A stretch of DNA of 64,000 bases from JALYZC01 sp963725645 (GCA_963725645.1 CAVRZD010000002.1:1116001-1180000), one strand, 5' to 3'. Positions 23,980-33,064 are shown, counted from the stretch's first letter. The notes: generated from the letters alone by a model not told the origin. Translations and numbers: made by a program.

Positions 23980-26448
23980 CTACGTGCGGACCCGCCCGCC
24001 CTCGGGGTCGTAGAGCGGCTCGCGGACCACCTCTCCGGCGATCCATTCGCCGAAGATCTCGACCGCCACGTTCGTCCCCGGCTCGGCCGCCTCGGGCGGC
24101 AGATACGCGTAGGCGATCGAGCGCTCGAGGGTGTAGCCGTAGCCGCCCGTCGTGACGCGCCCGCGCACGTCGCCGTCGATTCGCACCGGCTCGTTGCCCA
24201 GCGCCACCGAGCGCGGATCCTCGAGGACCAGGCAGCACAGCCGGGTCCGGGGCCCGCGCTCGCGGGCGCCGACCAGCGCCTCGCGGCCGATGAACCCATC
24301 CTGCTTGTCGAGCTTGACGCAGAAGCCGACCCCGCCCTCGTACGGCGTTTCGTCGGGCGTGATGTCCGCGGCCCAGACCCGGTAGCCCTTCTCCAGTCGC
24401 ATCGTGTCGATCGCGCGGTAGCCGCCCGCGACGATCCCGTGCGGCTCGCCCGCCTCCCACAGCGCGCGCCACAGGCCGGCGCCGTACTCCGTCGGGCAGT
24501 ACAGCTCCCAGCCGAGCTCGCCGACGAAGGTCACGCGCAGCGCACGCACCGGCACGTCGCCGACGGTGATGTCGCGCAGGGACATGTACGGAAACGCCTC
24601 GTTGTCGAGCGGGTCCGGCGTGAGCGGGCCGAGCACGTCGCGCGCGCGTGGACCCCACAACGCGAAGCACGACCACTGCGCCGTCACGTCCGCCAGCCGC
24701 ACGACGCCGTCCTCCGGCAGGTGGCGGCGCATCCAACCGAGGTCGTGGTTGCCGAACGCGGTCCCGGTGACGATCGAGAAGCGCTCCTCCTCCAGCCGCG
24801 CGACGGTGAAGTCGCATTCGACGCCGCCGCGGGAGTTGAGCATCTGCGTGTACGTGATCCTCCCGACGTCGCGCGCCACCCGGTTGTCGCACAGCCGCTC
24901 GAGGAACGCCGCCGCCCCCGGCCCCGCGATCTCGATCTTGGCGAACGAGGACTCGTCGAACAGCCCCACGGCCTCGCGGGTGGCGCGGTGCTCGGCGCCG
25001 ATCGCCGGCGACCACAGCTGGCCCGCCCACCCGCGCGGGCGCAGCGACTCGTCGCCGGCGGCCTCGTTGCTGCCGTAGTGGTTGACCCGCTCCCATCCGG
25101 ACTTCTCGCCGAAGGCGGCGCCGTGCTCGCGGTGCCAGGGTGTCGCGGCCGAGGTCCGCAGCGGCCGCCCCGCCTGCCGTTCGTAGCCCGGGTACTTGAT
25201 GTCGTAGTAGGTCTCGTACACCTCACGGGCGCGCTTGACCGTGTAGGCGGGGGAGCGGTACTGGGCGCCGAAGCGGCGAATGTCCATCTCCCACAGGTCC
25301 AGGCTCGGTTCGCCCTCCACGATCCACTCGGCCATGACCTTGCCGATGCCGCCGGCGCCCGCGAGGCCGTGGGCGCAGAAGCCGGCCGCCACGAACATCC
25401 CGCGCACCTCGGTCTCGCCGAGACAGAACTCGCCGTCCGGCGTGAAGGCCTCGGGGCCGTTGATCAGGCGCGTGATCTTGACGTCCTCCATCGCCGGCAC
25501 GCGGCGGCGGGAGTTGGTCACGATCTCCGCGAAGCGGTCCCAGTCGTCCTCGAGCAGGCGGCCGTTGAAGTCGGGCGGGATCGCGTCGAGCCCGCGCCCG
25601 CCGTCCTGCAGCGACCACGGCGCGCAGTCGCGCTCATAGCCGCCCATCACCAGGCCGCCGCCCTCCTCGCGGAAGTAGATGAGCAGGTCGGGGTCGCGCA
25701 GCGTCGGGAGCGGTTTCTCGCCGCGCTCGCGGAAGGGCTGGGTGACGAGGTACTCGTGGGCCATCGGCACGACCGGCACCCGCACGCCGGCCATCCGCCC
25801 GATCTCGGCCGCGTACATCCCGCCGGCGTTGACAACGAACTCGGTCGTGATGTCGCCGCGGTCGGTGCGCACGCGGCGCACCCGCCCCCGCTCGACGTCG
25901 ATCCCGGCCACCCGCGTGGAGGTCAGGATCTCGCAGCCGCCCTGCCGCGCGCCGTCCGCGAGCGCGTAGGTGAGCTGCGAAGGGTCGAGATAGCCGTCGG
26001 TCGGAAGCCACGCGGCGCCGAGCACGCCGTCGGTGGACATCAGCGGGAAGCGCTCGTGCGCCTCCTCCGCCGAGACCAGCTCCATCGGCAGTCCGAACGT
26101 CTTGGCCCAGCCCGCCTGCCGCCGCAGCTCTTCCATGCGCGCCTCGCTCGACGCCAGCCGCAGGCCGCCGCACTCGGTCCAGCCGGGGTCGAACTCGCTT
26201 TCCTCGCGCAGGCGCCGGTACAGCTCGACGCTGTACATCATCATCTTCGTCAGCGAGACCGACCCGCGCAGCTGGCCGACCAGGCCAGCGGAGTGGAAGG
26301 TGGAGCCACTGGTGAGCTGGGCGCGCTCGAGCAGCACGACGTCGCGCCAGCCGAGTCGGGCGAGGTGGTAGGCGATGCTGGTGCCGCCGACGCCGCCGCC
26401 GACGATCACGCACCGAGCCGAGCCGGGCGGCTCACGCCGCGGCGCCAC
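23980..26448 (-). CDS. Dimethylglycine/sarcosine dehydrogenase-like FAD-GcvT protein
   Basis: An 822-residue fusion. The N-terminal DAO/FAD domain has VIVGGGVGGTSIAYHLARLGW at about residue 14, and SGSTFHSAGLVGQLR, whose His52 aligns with the covalent-flavin His of dimethylglycine dehydrogenase. A middle FAO_M-type region follows (ARFGA...). The C-terminal GcvT folate-binding domain has GVECDFTVARLEEERF, VRALRVTFVGELGWELYCP, YRAIDTMRLEKGYRVWAADIT and ETPYEGGVGFCVKLDK. Such enzymes oxidatively demethylate dimethylglycine or sarcosine and pass the C1 unit to folate. GTG start at 26448 overlaps the kinase gene by 17 bp. Confidence 0.9.
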   Translation of the reverse strand: MAPRREPPGSARCVIVGGGVGGTSIAYHLARLGWRDVVLLERAQLTSGSTFHSAGLVGQLRGSVSLTKMMMYSVELYRRLREESEFDPGWTECGGLRLASSEARMEELRRQAGWAKTFGLPMELVSAEEAHERFPLMSTDGVLGAAWLPTDGYLDPSQLTYALADGARQGGCEILTSTRVAGIDVERGRVRRVRTDRGDITTEFVVNAGGMYAAEIGRMAGVRVPVVPMAHEYLVTQPFRERGEKPLPTLRDPDLLIYFREEGGGLVMGGYERDCAPWSLQDGGRGLDAIPPDFNGRLLEDDWDRFAEIVTNSRRRVPAMEDVKITRLINGPEAFTPDGEFCLGETEVRGMFVAAGFCAHGLAGAGGIGKVMAEWIVEGEPSLDLWEMDIRRFGAQYRSPAYTVKRAREVYETYYDIKYPGYERQAGRPLRTSAATPWHREHGAAFGEKSGWERVNHYGSNEAAGDESLRPRGWAGQLWSPAIGAEHRATREAVGLFDESSFAKIEIAGPGAAAFLERLCDNRVARDVGRITYTQMLNSRGGVECDFTVARLEEERFSIVTGTAFGNHDLGWMRRHLPEDGVVRLADVTAQWSCFALWGPRARDVLGPLTPDPLDNEAFPYMSLRDITVGDVPVRALRVTFVGELGWELYCPTEYGAGLWRALWEAGEPHGIVAGGYRAIDTMRLEKGYRVWAADITPDETPYEGGVGFCVKLDKQDGFIGREALVGARERGPRTRLCCLVLEDPRSVALGNEPVRIDGDVRGRVTTGGYGYTLERSIAYAYLPPEAAEPGTNVAVEIFGEWIAGEVVREPLYDPEGGRVRT

Positions 26449-27364
26449 GTGCGTCGCTCACCCACTCGGGGTAGCGCGGGTCGTCGGCGGCCGCCCGCAG
26501 CCGCGCGAAGTGCTCGGCGGCGTAGCCGGCGAAGTCGAAGTCGAGCTCCGACAGGACGGTCTGGACGACGCCCCACATCGCCTCGCGAAAGTCCGACATC
26601 AGCCGCATCAGCTTCAGGCAGGCGAAGCGGCGCGGGGTGGGGGGCTCCTCGAAGTAGGCCTCGAGCAGGCGCTCGTCGTCGGCCTCGGCGAAGTCGCTGT
26701 TGATCGACAGGTTCGCCAGGTCGAAGTAGCGGTCGCCCATGCCGGCGTACTCCCAGTCCACGATCCAGATGCGCCCGGCGCCGGCGATGAAGTTCGCGGC
26801 GAGCAGGTCGTTGTGGCACGGCACCGGCATGTGCTCGGGCCCCGCCATCAGCGGCTCGATCTCCTGCGACCGGGCCGCGGCCCAGGCGTACTCGGGCGGG
26901 ATCGCCGCGCCCCGCGCCGCGGCGTCGTCACGGTAGGACTCGACCACGCGAAAGGGGGAGAAGGCCGCGCGCAGCGGCGCGCCGGCGTGCACCGCGCGCA
27001 GGCGGGCCGCGACCTCGGAGAGCGTGGCCGGCTCACGCAGGCGCTCGGCCGTGACCGGCTCGCCCGCGACGAAGCGGGTGACGAGCACCTCCTCGTCGCC
27101 GAGGTAGGTGGCGACCTCGGGCGCGGCGCCGGCGGCCGCGGCCATCTCGGTGGCGGCACGTTCGGCCTCGCGGTCGATGCCCAGCACGTCGGTCCGCTTG
27201 CCGGGCAGGCGGACGACGTACTCCTCACCGCCCGCCCGCAAGCGGAAGTTGCGGTTGGTGATGCCGCCCTCGAGCGCCACGGGGGCGCTCTCGGGCTCGC
27301 CGAGCAGCGGCGCCAGGCGCTCGACCACCGCGTCGATCGCGGCGGTCGTGGCCGGATCAGGCAT
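26432..27364 (-). CDS. Choline/ethanolamine kinase-like phosphotransferase
   Basis: A 310-residue APH/choline-kinase-fold protein. It has a Gly-rich N-lobe (GGITNRNFRL), EYVVRLPGKRTDVLGIDREAE, the Brenner motif PVPCHNDLLAANFI and the Mg-binding IWIVDWEYAGMGDRYFDLANLS. The His-Asn-Asp order and the DWEYAG segment match choline/ethanolamine and thiamine kinases better than antibiotic kinases. Co-location with a methyl-glycine dehydrogenase and a GntR regulator points to choline-derived metabolism (inference). Confidence 0.85.
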   Translation of the reverse strand: MPDPATTAAIDAVVERLAPLLGEPESAPVALEGGITNRNFRLRAGGEEYVVRLPGKRTDVLGIDREAERAATEMAAAAGAAPEVATYLGDEEVLVTRFVAGEPVTAERLREPATLSEVAARLRAVHAGAPLRAAFSPFRVVESYRDDAAARGAAIPPEYAWAAARSQEIEPLMAGPEHMPVPCHNDLLAANFIAGAGRIWIVDWEYAGMGDRYFDLANLSINSDFAEADDERLLEAYFEEPPTPRRFACLKLMRLMSDFREAMWGVVQTVLSELDFDFAGYAAEHFARLRAAADDPRYPEWVSDARGAAA

Positions 27365-28133
27365 GCGCCAGGACGTCCGGCGACACGCGCACGACGAAGC
27401 GCGCGCGGTCGCCGCGATAGCGGTCGTGGGCGAACTCCACGGGCGTGCCGTCGCCGGCGTAGGCGGTGCGCTCGACGAGCATCAGCGGGGAGCGCACCGG
27501 CACGTCCAGCGCGCGGGCCTCGTGGGCCCGCGCGAGCACCGGCTCGAGCCGCTCGATCGCGCGCACCGGGGCCGCCTCGTAGGTGTCGCGCATGAGCGCG
27601 TACAGCGAGCTGCTCAGGTCCTGTTCCGCGAGCCCCGGAAACCGCTCGGCCGGGATCCAGGAGTCCTCGAGGGCCATCGGGACGTCGCCCGCGAGCCGCA
27701 GGCGCTGGACGCGCACGACGGGCGCCTTGGGGGCGATCTCGAGCGCCGCCGAGATACGCCAGCCGGCGGGCGCCTCGCTGACCTCGAGGATCTTGGCCCC
27801 GGGCTCGAGGCCCTGGCGCGCGAGCTGCTCGCTGAACCCCGCGACCCTCGTCAGGTCGTGGTCCACCTTGCGACTCGCGACGAACGTCCCGCGGCCGACG
27901 CCGCGCTCGACCAGCCCGCGGGCGGCCAGGGAGGAGAGCGCCTGTCGGACGGTCATGCGGCTGACGTCGAGGTCGCGCGCGAGATCGCGCTCCGGCGGCA
28001 GCTTCTCACCGGTTTGCAGCTCGCCCGAAGCGATCCGCTCGGCCAGCTGCTCCTCGATCTGGACGTGCGCGGGCACGTCGCCGCCGGACCGCAGGTGGAG
28101 GCGCTCGCCGAGGCTGCGTCGGCGCGGGGTCAC
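27357..28133 (-). CDS. GntR-family regulator, HutC/UTRA type
   Basis: About 258 residues. The N-terminal winged helix has PAHVQIEEQLAERIASGELQTGEKLPPERDLARDLDVSRMTVRQALSSLAARGLVERGVGRGTFV. The C-terminal UTRA effector domain has VQRLRLAGDVPMALEDSWIP and PLMLVERTAYAGDGTPVEFAHDRYRGD. The frame is open to 28247, but that reading crosses the operator palindrome at 28173-28186, so I favour the GTG at 28131-28133. It lies first in a three-gene overlapping operon and probably represses it, released by a small-molecule effector. Confidence 0.87.
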   Translation of the reverse strand: MTPRRRSLGERLHLRSGGDVPAHVQIEEQLAERIASGELQTGEKLPPERDLARDLDVSRMTVRQALSSLAARGLVERGVGRGTFVASRKVDHDLTRVAGFSEQLARQGLEPGAKILEVSEAPAGWRISAALEIAPKAPVVRVQRLRLAGDVPMALEDSWIPAERFPGLAEQDLSSSLYALMRDTYEAAPVRAIERLEPVLARAHEARALDVPVRSPLMLVERTAYAGDGTPVEFAHDRYRGDRARFVVRVSPDVLAHA

Positions 28134-28172
28134 GGGTGCGGTGCTGCGGTTGGTGCGGGCGCCGGGCGCGGC

Positions 28173-28186
28173 ATGGTCTAGACCAT
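28173..28186. promoter_or_regulatory. GntR/HutC-type operator, perfect 14-bp palindrome
   Basis: ATGGTCTAGACCAT lies 40 bp upstream of the preferred GntR start. It has the TGGTCTAGACCA core known for HutC-subfamily regulators such as DasR and NagR. Position and match to the adjacent regulator's family suggest autoregulation of the operon. Confidence 0.85.
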
Positions 28187-28338
28187 TGCCGACGACGCTA
28201 CGCCGCCGGACCGTCCGCGTCAAGACCGGCGCCGCAGTGAACCGCACGGCCGGTGTCCGCGTAGAAGCACCAGAGGCCCGATACGCGGGTGAAAACAGGG
28301 GGTTCGGGTATCACCCTCGCGGACCTCGTCCACGGCCG

Positions 28339-29301
28339 ATGAACACGATCGAGCACACCGCGGCGCTCGCGGAGAAGGCGGTCTTCCGCCACGAGGCGCT
28401 GCTGTACGCGGGCGACGAGGGGTTCCTGGCGGGCACCGTTCCCTTCATCCGGGCCGCGCTGGAGGCGCGGGAGCCGGTCCTGGCGATGGTCAGCGCGGCC
28501 AAGATCGACCTGCTGCGCGCGGTGCTGAACAGCCACGCCGGCGACGTGCACTTCGCCGACATGCGCGAGGTCGGCAGCAACCCGGCGCGCATCATCCCCG
28601 CGTGGCGCGACTTCGTCGGCGAGCACGCGTCGCCCGACCGGCCGCTGCGTGGGATCGGCGAGCCGATCTGGGCGGAGCGCAGCCCCGCCGAGCTGGTCGA
28701 GTGCCAGCGGCACGAGTCGCTGCTCAACCTGGCCTTCGCCGATGGCTTCGCGATGCGGCTGCTGTGCCCGTACGACACGGATGCGCTCGATCCGACCGTG
28801 ATCGCGGAGGCCCACTGCAGCCACCCCGTGATCATCGAGGACGGCGCCGAGCACGCGAGCGAGCGCTACAACGCCATCGACGTCGTCGCCGCGCCGTTCG
28901 CGCATCCCCTGAGCGAGCCGCCGCCGGACGCGGCGGTCCTGGCCTTCTCCGGCGGCACGCTGGACGTCCTGCGGCGCTTCGTTGCGGGGCGCGCGACGGC
29001 GGTCGGACTGGACGCCGGGCGCCGCGCGGATCTCGTGCTGGCGGTCAACGAGGTGGCCACGAACAGCGTGCTCCACGGCGGTGGCGACGGAACGCTGTTC
29101 GCCTGGAGCGAGGGCGACACGATGGTCTGCGACCTGCGCGACAGCGGTTGCTTCGATCGCCCGCTCGCCGGACGCGAGCGGCCGAGCCCGGACCGCGTCG
29201 GCGGGCACGGGCTGTGGCTCGCCAACCAGCTCTGCGACCTGGTCCAGGTGCGCTCGTTCGCCACCGGGACGGTCGTCCGGCTGCGCCTGCGCCGGCGGTA
29301 A
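28339..29301 (+). CDS. RsbW-like regulatory ATPase with N-terminal MEDS domain
   Basis: A 320-residue protein. The first about 180 residues form a MEDS/DcmR-type sensory domain (FRHEALLYAGDEGFLAGTVPFIRAAL, CQRHESLLNLAFADGFAMRLLCPYDT). The C-terminal about 130 residues are a GHKL ATPase with N-box LAVNEVATNSVLHGGG and G-box GGHGLWLANQLCDLVQVRS. This architecture is that of the actinobacterial RsbA-type anti-sigma or anti-anti-sigma system proteins. The sigma factor it controls is not in the window. ATG 28339 is the best start because the upstream frame is a shadow of the GntR gene. Confidence 0.86.
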   Translation: MNTIEHTAALAEKAVFRHEALLYAGDEGFLAGTVPFIRAALEAREPVLAMVSAAKIDLLRAVLNSHAGDVHFADMREVGSNPARIIPAWRDFVGEHASPDRPLRGIGEPIWAERSPAELVECQRHESLLNLAFADGFAMRLLCPYDTDALDPTVIAEAHCSHPVIIEDGAEHASERYNAIDVVAAPFAHPLSEPPPDAAVLAFSGGTLDVLRRFVAGRATAVGLDAGRRADLVLAVNEVATNSVLHGGGDGTLFAWSEGDTMVCDLRDSGCFDRPLAGRERPSPDRVGGHGLWLANQLCDLVQVRSFATGTVVRLRLRRR

Positions 29302-29328
29302 CCGCGACTCCACCAGTACGGTGGTCGG

Positions 29329-32016
29329 GTGAGTATTCGCGGCCTCTCGCGGACGTTTGCGCCCGAGCGCATCGCCGTCATCGGCGCGAGCCCGGATCCG
29401 GCGAGCGTCGGGGGGGTGGTGCTCGACAATCTCCTCCGCGGCGGGTTCGAGGGCGTCGTCCATCCGGTGAACCCGCACCATCGCGCCGTCCACGCGATGG
29501 AGGCCTACCCGTCCATCGCCGACCTGCCGCACCCGCCGGACCTCGCGGTCGTCTGCACCCCGGCCGATACCGTGCCCGGGCTGATCTCCGAATGCGGAGC
29601 CGCCGGGGTCGCCGGCGTCGTGGTCATCTCCGCGGGCTTCCGGGAGATCGGACCCGCGGGCGCCGAGCTCGAGCGCCAGGTCCGCGCGGCGGCCGCGCCG
29701 TTCGACGAGCTGCGGATCCTGGGCCCCAACTGCCTCGGGTTCCTGGTCCCGCCGCTCGGCCTGAACGCGAGCTTCGCGCGGGCCGAGCTCCGCACCGGGG
29801 CTCTGGCGTTCGTCTCGCAATCGGGCGCGCTCGCGACGGCGATCCTCGATTGGGCCGGCGGTCAGGGCATCGGCTTCTCGGCGGTGATCTCGGCCGGGAA
29901 CATGCTGGACGTCGACTTCGGCGACCTGATCGACTACCTCGGCCAGGACGCCCGTACCGAGTCGCTCATCCTCTACGTCGAGTCGGTGACCGACCCGCGC
30001 AAGTTCATGTCGGCCGCGCGCGCGTTCGCGCGGGTGAAGCCGATCGTCGCCTACAAGGCGGGCCGGTTCGCGGAATCGGCGAAGGCCGCCGTCTCGCACA
30101 CCGGAGCGATGGCGGGCGCCGACGACGTGTACGCGGCCGCCTTTCGCCGCGCCGGCATCGTCCGCGTCGAGGAGATCGACGACGTGTTCCAGGCCGCGGA
30201 GTTGCTCGCGGGCTCGCGCCATCCGCATGGTGCGAGCCTCGCCGTCGTGACGAACGCCGGCGGCCCCGGCGTGATCTCTGCGGACGTGCTGCTGGCCCAG
30301 GGCGGCGAGCTCGCTTCGCTGCACGAGGACACGCTGGCCGAGCTGGACGCCGGCCTTCCGGCCGCCTGGTCGCACGCCAATCCGGTCGACGTGCTGGGGG
30401 ACGCCGGGCCCGAGCCGTACGGCCGGGCCATGCGGGCGGTGCTCGCCGACGAGGGCGTCGCCGCGGTCCTCGCCATCCTCACGCCGCAGGCGATGACGGA
30501 TCCCACGGCGGTGGCGACGAAGGTCGTCGAAGAGGCCGGGCGCTCACGCAAGCCGGTCCTGGCGGCGTGGATGGGCGGCGAGGCCGTTCGGGAGGGTCGT
30601 GCCCGCCTCGAGGCGGCGGGCATCCCTTCCTACGAGACCCCCGAACAGGCCGTCGGCGCGTTCATGCACCTCGTGTCCTACGCGCGAAACCGCGAGATGC
30701 TGCACGAGACGCCGAGGTCGATCCCGGTCACGTTCTCGTTCGACCGCGGCGAGGTGCGCAAGCTCCTCTCGGCCTTCCTGGTCTCGGACCACGAGGTCCT
30801 GCCCGAGATCCAATCGAAGGCCCTGCTCGGCGCGTACGGGATCCCGGTCACCGAGACCGCGCCGGCATCGAGCGCGGACGAGGCGGTCGAGGCGGCCGAC
30901 GCACTCGGCTACCCGGTCGTGCTGAAGGTGCGGTCGCCCAACGTGACCCACAAGACCGACGTCGGAGGGGTCGTGACGAACGTTGGGACGTCGGCGGGGG
31001 TCCGCCGTGCCTTCGAGCAGATCTGCTCCGACGTCGCCGAGCGGATGCCGGACGCGCGCGTGGAGGGGGTGACCGTCCAGGAGATGGTGACCTCGCCGGG
31101 TCAGGAGCTGATCCTCGGCGCGCGCAAGGACCCGACATTCGGCGCCGTGATCATGGTGGGGGCCGGCGGTCTCGCCGCGGAGATCGCCGAGGATCGCGTC
31201 CTCGAGCTGCCGCCGCTCAACGAGCGCCTGGCCCGCCGGATGCTCGAGCGCCTCCGCGTCTGGCCGCTGCTCGCCGGCTACCGTGGGCGGCCCGGAGCGA
31301 ACGTCGGCCACCTGCTCGAGGTGCTGATGCGCTTCTCCTACCTCGTCGCCGACTATCCGGAGATCGCCGAGGTCGAGATCAACCCATTGCTCGCAGGCGC
31401 CGAGCGCAGCGTCGCCCTCGACGCCCGGATCGTGCTCGATCCGAAGCAGCTGCGAGCAAAGTCCGCGCCGTTCTCGCACCTCGCGATCCGCCCGTACCCG
31501 GAGGAGCTCAGCACGCAAGCGCAGCTCAGCGACGGGACCGGCGTGACACTGCGGCCGATCAAGCCCGAGGACGAGCCGCAGTGGCACGAGATGCTCGCCG
31601 CCTCCTCGGAGGAGTCGATCAGGGCGCGCTTTCGGGGGCTGGTTCGCCACGAGAGCCATCAGATCGCGACGCGGTTCTGCTTCATCGACTACGACCGTGA
31701 GATGGCGATCGTGGCGGAGGTCGGAGCAAACTCCGAGACGCGCCTGGCCGGGGTCGGCCGACTCGTCGCCGACCCGGAGGGGAGCCACGCCGAGTACGCA
31801 CTGCTGATCGCGGATCCGTGGCAGAACCGCGGGCTGTCGGCGCTGCTGACCGAGCGGTGCCTCGAAATCGCGCGGAAGTGGGGCGTCGAGAGCGTCTGGG
31901 CCGAGACCGACCCCGAGAACCGCCGCATGATCGCGGTCCTGCGCCGGCACGGGTTCGAGCTCGACACAGCGTTGGGGGACGGCGTCGTCTACGCCCGGCT
32001 GAACCTGGGTGCCTAG
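29329..32016 (+). CDS. ADP-forming acyl-CoA synthetase fused to GNAT acetyltransferase
   Basis: An 895-residue fusion in the order CoA-binding domain (IAVIGASPDPASVGGVVLDNLL), succinyl-CoA-ligase-like domains (LGPNCLGFLVP, FVSQSGALATAILDWA), ATP-grasp domain (KALLGAYGIPVTET, LKVRSPNVTHKTDVGGV, EVEINPLLAG) and a C-terminal GNAT domain from about residue 735. His257 in VSHTGAMAGAD aligns with the phospho-His of archaeal acetyl-CoA synthetases, so the synthetase half may be active. In many bacterial Pat/YfiQ relatives that half is regulatory. The GNAT half probably acetylates protein lysines such as acyl-CoA synthetases. Start GTG 29329. Confidence 0.9.
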   Translation: MSIRGLSRTFAPERIAVIGASPDPASVGGVVLDNLLRGGFEGVVHPVNPHHRAVHAMEAYPSIADLPHPPDLAVVCTPADTVPGLISECGAAGVAGVVVISAGFREIGPAGAELERQVRAAAAPFDELRILGPNCLGFLVPPLGLNASFARAELRTGALAFVSQSGALATAILDWAGGQGIGFSAVISAGNMLDVDFGDLIDYLGQDARTESLILYVESVTDPRKFMSAARAFARVKPIVAYKAGRFAESAKAAVSHTGAMAGADDVYAAAFRRAGIVRVEEIDDVFQAAELLAGSRHPHGASLAVVTNAGGPGVISADVLLAQGGELASLHEDTLAELDAGLPAAWSHANPVDVLGDAGPEPYGRAMRAVLADEGVAAVLAILTPQAMTDPTAVATKVVEEAGRSRKPVLAAWMGGEAVREGRARLEAAGIPSYETPEQAVGAFMHLVSYARNREMLHETPRSIPVTFSFDRGEVRKLLSAFLVSDHEVLPEIQSKALLGAYGIPVTETAPASSADEAVEAADALGYPVVLKVRSPNVTHKTDVGGVVTNVGTSAGVRRAFEQICSDVAERMPDARVEGVTVQEMVTSPGQELILGARKDPTFGAVIMVGAGGLAAEIAEDRVLELPPLNERLARRMLERLRVWPLLAGYRGRPGANVGHLLEVLMRFSYLVADYPEIAEVEINPLLAGAERSVALDARIVLDPKQLRAKSAPFSHLAIRPYPEELSTQAQLSDGTGVTLRPIKPEDEPQWHEMLAASSEESIRARFRGLVRHESHQIATRFCFIDYDREMAIVAEVGANSETRLAGVGRLVADPEGSHAEYALLIADPWQNRGLSALLTERCLEIARKWGVESVWAETDPENRRMIAVLRRHGFELDTALGDGVVYARLNLGA

Positions 32017-32171
32017 CCCGCCGCCTCGTCCGCGCGGCAGCGCTCGACGAGCTCGTCCCAGTCCCGGTCGACGCGCTGCTGGATCTCCGCCAGCTCGGCC
32101 TCGTGACCCGGGGTGAGCAGGTGCTTGAAGCGGCCCTGCCGGCGCAGCCACTCATCGATCGGCGGGCTCAC
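32013..32171 (-). CDS. 52-codon ORF resembling the C-terminal tail of a 2-oxoacid:ferredoxin oxidoreductase beta subunit
   Basis: A 52-residue ORF whose GTG (32169-32171) overlaps the ZIP stop by 4 bp (GTGA). The sequence has PIDEWLRRQGRFKHLL and then EIQQRVDRDWDELVERC. A W/YL-x-QGRF-x-HL stretch followed by IQ..VD..W..L is the typical C-terminus of PorB/KorB-type beta subunits. No catalytic TPP part exists nearby. It is either an orphan remnant or a small protein that reuses the tail. Family match by memory of the pattern, so moderate confidence. Confidence 0.5.
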   Translation of the reverse strand: MSPPIDEWLRRQGRFKHLLTPGHEAELAEIQQRVDRDWDELVERCRADEAAG

Positions 32172-32911
32172 ACGCCCAGCCACGCGCTCAACGCGAGCAT
32201 GAGGGCAGAGCCCGCGAGCGCGCCGGCGACCGCCTGGCCCCGCCCGCCGCGCGCGAACGCCTGCGGCAGCATCTCGACCGCGATCAGCGACAGCATGGCG
32301 CCCGCGGCGAAGGCGAACGACACCGCGAGCAGGCCGCTGATCGTCTCGACGAGCACGTACGCGACGACCGCTCCGACCGGCTGGGGAGCGCTGGTGGCCA
32401 CGGCCGCCCAGAACTGCTGGCCGCGGGTGAAGCCGGCGCTCTGCATCGGAATCGCGACGCTGGTCCCCTCGGGCACGTTCTGGATCGCGATCGCCACGAT
32501 CACGAACAGGCCGAGGCCGGCGGTGTCCGACGCGTACGCGGTCCCGATCGCGAACCCCTCCGGGAGGCTGTGCACGAACAGCACGCCGAACACGAGGATG
32601 GAGCTGCGCACACCGGCGCCGCGCCGGGCGCCGATGTGGGCGTCGCGACCGCGCAGGAGCAGGCTGCTCCCGAGGAGGAAGGCCACGCCCGCCGCCAGCC
32701 CCGCCAGCACCGTGCCCGCCCCGGCCCCGTCCAGCGCCGGAAGCAGCAGGCCGGCGATCGAGGCGACGCCCATCACCCCGGCCGCGAAGCCCCAGAGCAG
32801 CGGGCGCCAGTCCGCGGCGCGCGCGCCGAGGGCGAACACCGGGATCGCGCCGATCCCGGTCGCCAGGGCGGTTGCGCTGCCGACCAAGATCAGCTCGAGG
32901 ACCGGCGGCAT
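32168..32911 (-). CDS. ZIP-family metal transporter
   Basis: A 247-residue membrane protein with about eight hydrophobic helices. The ZIP metal-site motifs are HSLPEGFAIG in TM4, QNVPEGTSVAIPM in TM5 and AGAMLSLIAVEMLPQA in TM7. It probably imports Zn2+ or another divalent metal. There is a short His-poor loop between TM3 and TM4 (GRDAHIGARRGAG). It follows a truncated USP and an FAD oxidoreductase in one minus-strand unit. Confidence 0.9.
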   Translation of the reverse strand: MPPVLELILVGSATALATGIGAIPVFALGARAADWRPLLWGFAAGVMGVASIAGLLLPALDGAGAGTVLAGLAAGVAFLLGSSLLLRGRDAHIGARRGAGVRSSILVFGVLFVHSLPEGFAIGTAYASDTAGLGLFVIVAIAIQNVPEGTSVAIPMQSAGFTRGQQFWAAVATSAPQPVGAVVAYVLVETISGLLAVSFAFAAGAMLSLIAVEMLPQAFARGGRGQAVAGALAGSALMLALSAWLGV

Positions 32912-32921
32912 GGCCCGGCTG

Positions 32922-33050
32922 TCACCGCGTGGCGGCGCCCTCGGCCGGCGACGCGTCCTCCGGGGCGAGCGCCGCTCCCCGGGTGAGCAGGCAGAGCGCG
33001 AGCGCGTCGATCCCGCGCGGCGAGCCGTCGTGGCCGACGACGATCCTCAC
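32922..33050 (-). pseudogene. Truncated universal stress protein (N-terminal fragment)
   Basis: A 42-residue ORF starting GTG 33048-33050 (VRIVVGHDGSPRGIDALALC). It has the first beta strand and ATP-site Asp of a USP, then runs into an Ala/Pro-rich end at a TGA. The GxxGx9GS ATP-binding loop of USPs is absent. It lies 14 bp after the FAD oxidoreductase gene and 10 bp before the ZIP gene. Most likely a remnant of a USP gene that once followed the oxidoreductase. Confidence 0.65.
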
Positions 33051-33064
33051 CCGCGCCGCCCGCC

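Noticed and set aside
28198..30375. 725-codon minus-strand open frame
   Set aside because: Runs antisense to the RsbW-like and acyl-CoA synthetase genes; His/Arg/Gly-rich composition typical of shadow frames.
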